From Photorhabdus akhurstii (GTDB lineage Bacteria > Pseudomonadota > Gammaproteobacteria > Enterobacterales > Enterobacteriaceae), in the NCBI RefSeq assembly GCF_018448925.1, contig NZ_RCWE01000015.1, forward strand, positions 46,616 through 110,615: DNA of 64,000 nucleotides. The letters run 5' to 3'. The translations under genes and the position numbers were made by a program. The notes below the pieces were generated by a model. It was not told the DNA's origin and did no database searches. It saw only the letters and a program-made list of their open reading frames with translations. This document shows, piece by piece, positions 61,498-64,000 of the stretch. Numbering within the stretch: position 1 is the first letter of the stretch; the number at the start of each line of letters is the position of its first letter.

Positions 61498-61938
61498 TTA
61501 ATACATTACTAACCATTTATTAAGACTAATCATTATCTCAATAGAATACTTATAACAAATAAAAAACCATGTAAATAAAACACATTTAACTTCTGATGCA
61601 AAAATTACCATTAATCTGTAATCTGTAATCTGTAATCTGTAATCTGTAATCTGTAATCTGTAATCTGTAATCTGTGAATAGGTTGCCACTTTTTTATCAA
61701 AAGTGGCAATAATAACTTGCGTGAAACACCGATTATACAAATTATTTTCTATAAAATGTGAATAAAATCCTCTATGATGAAAAAATATAATAAAAAATGC
61801 GAATAAATTCAGCAATAAAAATATTAACCTATCGTTATTATAATCCCAATTATTTAAAACAGAAAAAAATACTAACCCCAACGCTGTCGCAAATGGGGTA
61901 ATAACCTGATGAACATCCATTTTCTCAATAAATTTCAT
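61498..61938 (-). CDS. Hypothetical membrane protein with in-frame heptanucleotide repeat
   Basis: This 146-residue hypothetical protein was not recognised. Residues about 14-55 are strongly hydrophobic (two likely membrane helices around a WDYNND turn). Then nine copies of the 7-bp unit AATCTGT (plus strand, 61613-61675) are read as three copies of the 7-residue QITDYRL repeat, and a hydrophobic C-terminus follows. Because 7 is not a multiple of 3, loss or gain of one unit would shift the frame. It starts 4 bp after the MBL hydrolase stop, so the two probably form an operon. It may also be a decaying gene. Confidence 0.5.
   Translation of the reverse strand: MKFIEKMDVHQVITPFATALGLVFFSVLNNWDYNNDRLIFLLLNLFAFFIIFFHHRGFYSHFIENNLYNRCFTQVIIATFDKKVATYSQITDYRLQITDYRLQITDYRLMVIFASEVKCVLFTWFFICYKYSIEIMISLNKWLVMY
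61613..61675. repeat. Heptanucleotide repeat AATCTGT x9
   Basis: Nine perfect, head-to-tail copies of AATCTGT span 63 bp, with no interruptions. They lie inside the 146-codon reading frame on the minus strand. Perfect short repeats of this kind are prone to slippage. Confidence 0.97.
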
Positions 61939-61942
61939 TATG

Positions 61943-62746
61943 TTACTCTACTAATAATACCTGCCCTGTTTTCAACTGTTTGACATTTGGCAACCAAAGT
62001 CTTCCCCAGCTACCCGTACAATGACATCCATAAACTTCTTTTATATTTTCTTTTATGAAAAATTCTCTGATCTTCAATAACTCTGTCGGTAACGCTCTCC
62101 TTAAATGCAATCCTCCTATTACTGCGAATACTTTATCCACACCGGTAATCATTTTGGCGTGGTTAATGATTTCACAAATACCAGAATGACCACAGCCAAT
62201 GATAATCACCAGTCCATTATCACTTTTCCAAATTAATGCACTATCATCCAATATATAATCATTAGCCCAACAGCTCTTTCTAATTAATCCATAGGATTTA
62301 CGATGACTGTTTGCTATTTCTCCTGAAAAAATAAATCGCTCACTTATTTTCATATGCGATTTCGTCAAACGAAATAAAACTCTCTTCTTAACTCTTTTAT
62401 TAATTTTACCCGATATTTTTTTGAATTTTAAGACACTCTTTTTATTGAACATCACACCATAATATTTCTCGCTTAATGCATCAGGGTGACATATTAATTT
62501 AGCATTATGAGGAAAATAGTTAACACCACCTATATGGTCAGAATGCCCATGAGAGATAACAATTTTGGATATATCATCAATAGATATTCCCATCCTATTT
62601 GCATTCTCAATATAGCTACCATCTGGACCGGTATCAAAAATTATCTTCTCTTCACCATCCTCAAGTAAAAGACTCAGACCAGGCTTAGCTATCAAATATG
62701 AATCAGATGTTTTATTTTCCAAGAGTACAGTTATTTTTAATGACAT
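61943..62746 (-). CDS. MBL-fold metallohydrolase
   Basis: This 267-residue metallo-beta-lactamase-fold protein has the metal motif SHGHSDHIGG (65-74) and, further on, IIGCGHSGICEIINHAK, IGGLHLRRA and YGCHCTG, which fit the COG1237 group sometimes annotated as dihydropterin-aminobenzene-phosphate synthase-like. The true substrate of this group in bacteria is unclear. No signal peptide is seen. It is followed 4 bp later by the repeat-containing hypothetical gene. It is AT-rich, like its surroundings, and probably accessory. Confidence 0.85.
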   Translation of the reverse strand: MSLKITVLLENKTSDSYLIAKPGLSLLLEDGEEKIIFDTGPDGSYIENANRMGISIDDISKIVISHGHSDHIGGVNYFPHNAKLICHPDALSEKYYGVMFNKKSVLKFKKISGKINKRVKKRVLFRLTKSHMKISERFIFSGEIANSHRKSYGLIRKSCWANDYILDDSALIWKSDNGLVIIIGCGHSGICEIINHAKMITGVDKVFAVIGGLHLRRALPTELLKIREFFIKENIKEVYGCHCTGSWGRLWLPNVKQLKTGQVLLVE

Positions 62747-63425
62747 AGCATATCCATTAGTTTTGTTGAAGTAATTAATCTATTAAACGATACGGGTAAC
62801 AATAGCATTGACGTACATCAATAAAATAATGAAAAGCCATTATATCGTCACATTTTTATAAGCAGATCACAAATTACCCCTCCTCTGCTAACTGTTAATT
62901 TTTCAACATAAAATGATTATCTCTCTATCATATTTATTGTCTTGCAATATTAACACACAAATATTATACCTTACTGTACAACATATTTTTAAAGGTAGAG
63001 ACAAATATATTATTAAAAATAGAACTCAACGATAGGTTATTCAAACCATTTAATCCAATTCACTATACTAATACCTAGTGTAGTTGACAATGCTTAATTT
63101 GAAATATCACTATAAAGCCAGTAATTGACTTACATGACCGCACTCATTTTATCTATATTATAAGATAAAAATATAATATATTTACCAGATATAATTTGAC
63201 TTTACATTACATAAAAACATTTAAATAGAATAGTTAATAATTATCGTTATATACAAACATCATCTGTCGTTATAAACATAATCTATTAACTTATATCCAA
63301 CCATTATTAACACCGTTATTAATACGACAACAAAAATATATTATTTTATGTAAAATATAGAATTAATATATTTAAAAATAATTGGTAGATTCACATAATA
63401 AGCGCAACATCGTTACTCTGGAAGT
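62747..63425. other. AT-rich intergenic region
   Basis: Nearly 680 bp without a supported gene. The sequence is very AT-rich with stop codons in all frames. It should hold the MBL gene promoter at the left end and the decayed right part of the IS30-type element at the other. No other structure was recognised. Confidence 0.5.
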
Positions 63426-63612
63426 CAACATATCCGTAGTCCTTTAGATAATTCATTGGGTGTTTTACCACCCCTAGTTTTTCAAGAACGATTACTTAAT
63501 CGGTTTACCACAAAATTTAATTCCTTTGGAAAGTATTGCCTGATTAACCTATTGATATTTTCATTGTTTCCCCCTTCTCAAGGTGAACAATGACGCCAAC
63601 AAATCATGCTAT
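63426..63612 (-). pseudogene. IS30-family transposase relic (C-terminal part)
   Basis: Read on the minus strand, one frame gives CSP, a stop, EGGNNENINRLIRQYFPK, then VVNRLSNRS, a stop, KTRGGKTPNELSKGLR. This matches the C-terminus of IS30-type transposases (pattern HSPWQRGSNENTN, LIRQYFPKG, VVNRLNNRPRKTRGGK, PNELF). The NEN glutamate is the third DDE residue. Two in-frame stops and a deletion between the YFPK and VVNRL parts show that it is dead. The N-terminal half was not found in the remaining window. Confidence 0.75.
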
Positions 63613-64000
63613 TTATCCCACATAATTAGAAAGGATTTAGGTTAAGTGATCTTCTGGCAAATCAAGCGGCAGCTAAAAAGCAAGATTGGCATGGATAAAT
63701 CCTCACAATAAGTCAGAAAAGGTAATACCTCATCACAAATTAACGATAACCGTCGCATTAAAAGTAATTTCATACCGAAATCAATCATCATAAATGTGAT
63801 AAAAATCACATAATTAAAATAAAACAATAAAATTAATTTGAAATTATTAATGCTGGTTATTAAATGATTAATATTAATCTATTTTTTATACAATACTGTT
63901 ACAAAATAATCACATTGGCCTGTTTTTTGCTTTGTCATATAACCTCTTGTTTTTGCTGCTATCTTAACCAACCCCCTATTTTAGTTGCCCGGTTGATAAT
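63613..64000. other. AT-rich end of window
   Basis: No supported gene was found. A 61-codon minus-strand frame at 63642-63827 has no ribosome binding site or recognisable family and is probably chance. Decayed IS sequence may extend into this part, but nothing could be aligned by eye. Confidence 0.45.

Noticed and set aside
61613-61675. Short repeat tract considered as a CRISPR or satellite-type structural array
   Set aside because: The unit is only 7 bp with no spacers; it is a simple sequence repeat.
63642-63827. A 61-codon minus-strand frame near the window end
   Set aside because: It has no ribosome binding site, no recognisable family and an AT-rich composition consistent with chance.

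Overview
The window looks like chromosome from a low-GC member of the Morganellaceae (Enterobacterales), most probably Photorhabdus. The housekeeping proteins closely resemble their E. coli counterparts. ERIC repeats, a PrtS-type M4 protease and very AT-rich spacers point to the Photorhabdus/Xenorhabdus group. The genus is an inference from sequence style, not from a search.

Layout. (1) 0.4-8.3 kb: kdpFABCDE, a high-affinity K+ uptake ATPase with its two-component regulator and a well-preserved KdpE box. (2) 8.4-14.7 kb: an AT-rich, leftward six-gene accessory operon (MFS exporter, ParB/SerK-like protein, N-hydroxylase-like flavoprotein, fused cytidylyltransferase/CobD-like PLP enzyme, formyltransferase, HAD phosphatase). 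It occupies the slot between kdpE and pgm-seqA, where E. coli carries potE-speF. (3) 15.4-20 kb: a half-size EamA transporter, pgm, seqA and glk. (4) 20.1-23.6 kb: a tRNA array (two intact and four broken tRNA-Lys, three tRNA-Val), gltX and two tRNA-Ala. (5) 23.6-41.9 kb: the E. coli '54-minute' block: ypeB-like gene, nupC, ligA, zipA, cysZ, cysK, ptsHI-crr, cysM, cysAWTP, yfeY, a BOF-domain gene, ypeA and hemF. (6) 42.1-43.8 kb: an M4 metalloprotease followed by an emfourin-like inhibitor. (7) 43.8-60.9 kb: a leftward block der, bamB, yfgM, hisS, ispG, rodZ, truncated pilW, rlmN, ndk, pbpC, yfhM. (8) 61-64 kb: an AT-rich accessory end with an ERIC, a heptanucleotide-repeat gene, an MBL hydrolase and an IS30-type transposase relic.

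The most interesting system is the operon at 8.4-14.7 kb. Read as a pathway, it can convert L-serine to O-phosphoserine (ParB/SerK-like kinase), decarboxylate and cytidylylate it to CDP-ethanolamine (CobD-like plus LicC-like fusion), N-hydroxylate it (flavoprotein) and N-formylate it (formyltransferase), then trim and export the product. The predicted product is the phosphate-ester analogue of fosmidomycin (fosfoxacin) or its CMP conjugate (fosfocytocin), an inhibitor of isoprenoid synthesis. The logic parallels FrbH/FrbG/FrbF in FR-900098 biosynthesis, with a formyl- in place of an acetyltransferase and phosphoserine in place of a phosphonate. This is a hypothesis built from domain content.

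Other points of note: a 64-nt hairpin-rich insert in the T-loop of three complete tandem tRNA-Lys copies (and a partial fourth) arranged with a 177-bp period; a probable ATT start codon for kdpE; an ERIC element inside the ptsH-ptsI operon; and an AATCTGT x9 tract inside a reading frame (possible phase variation).
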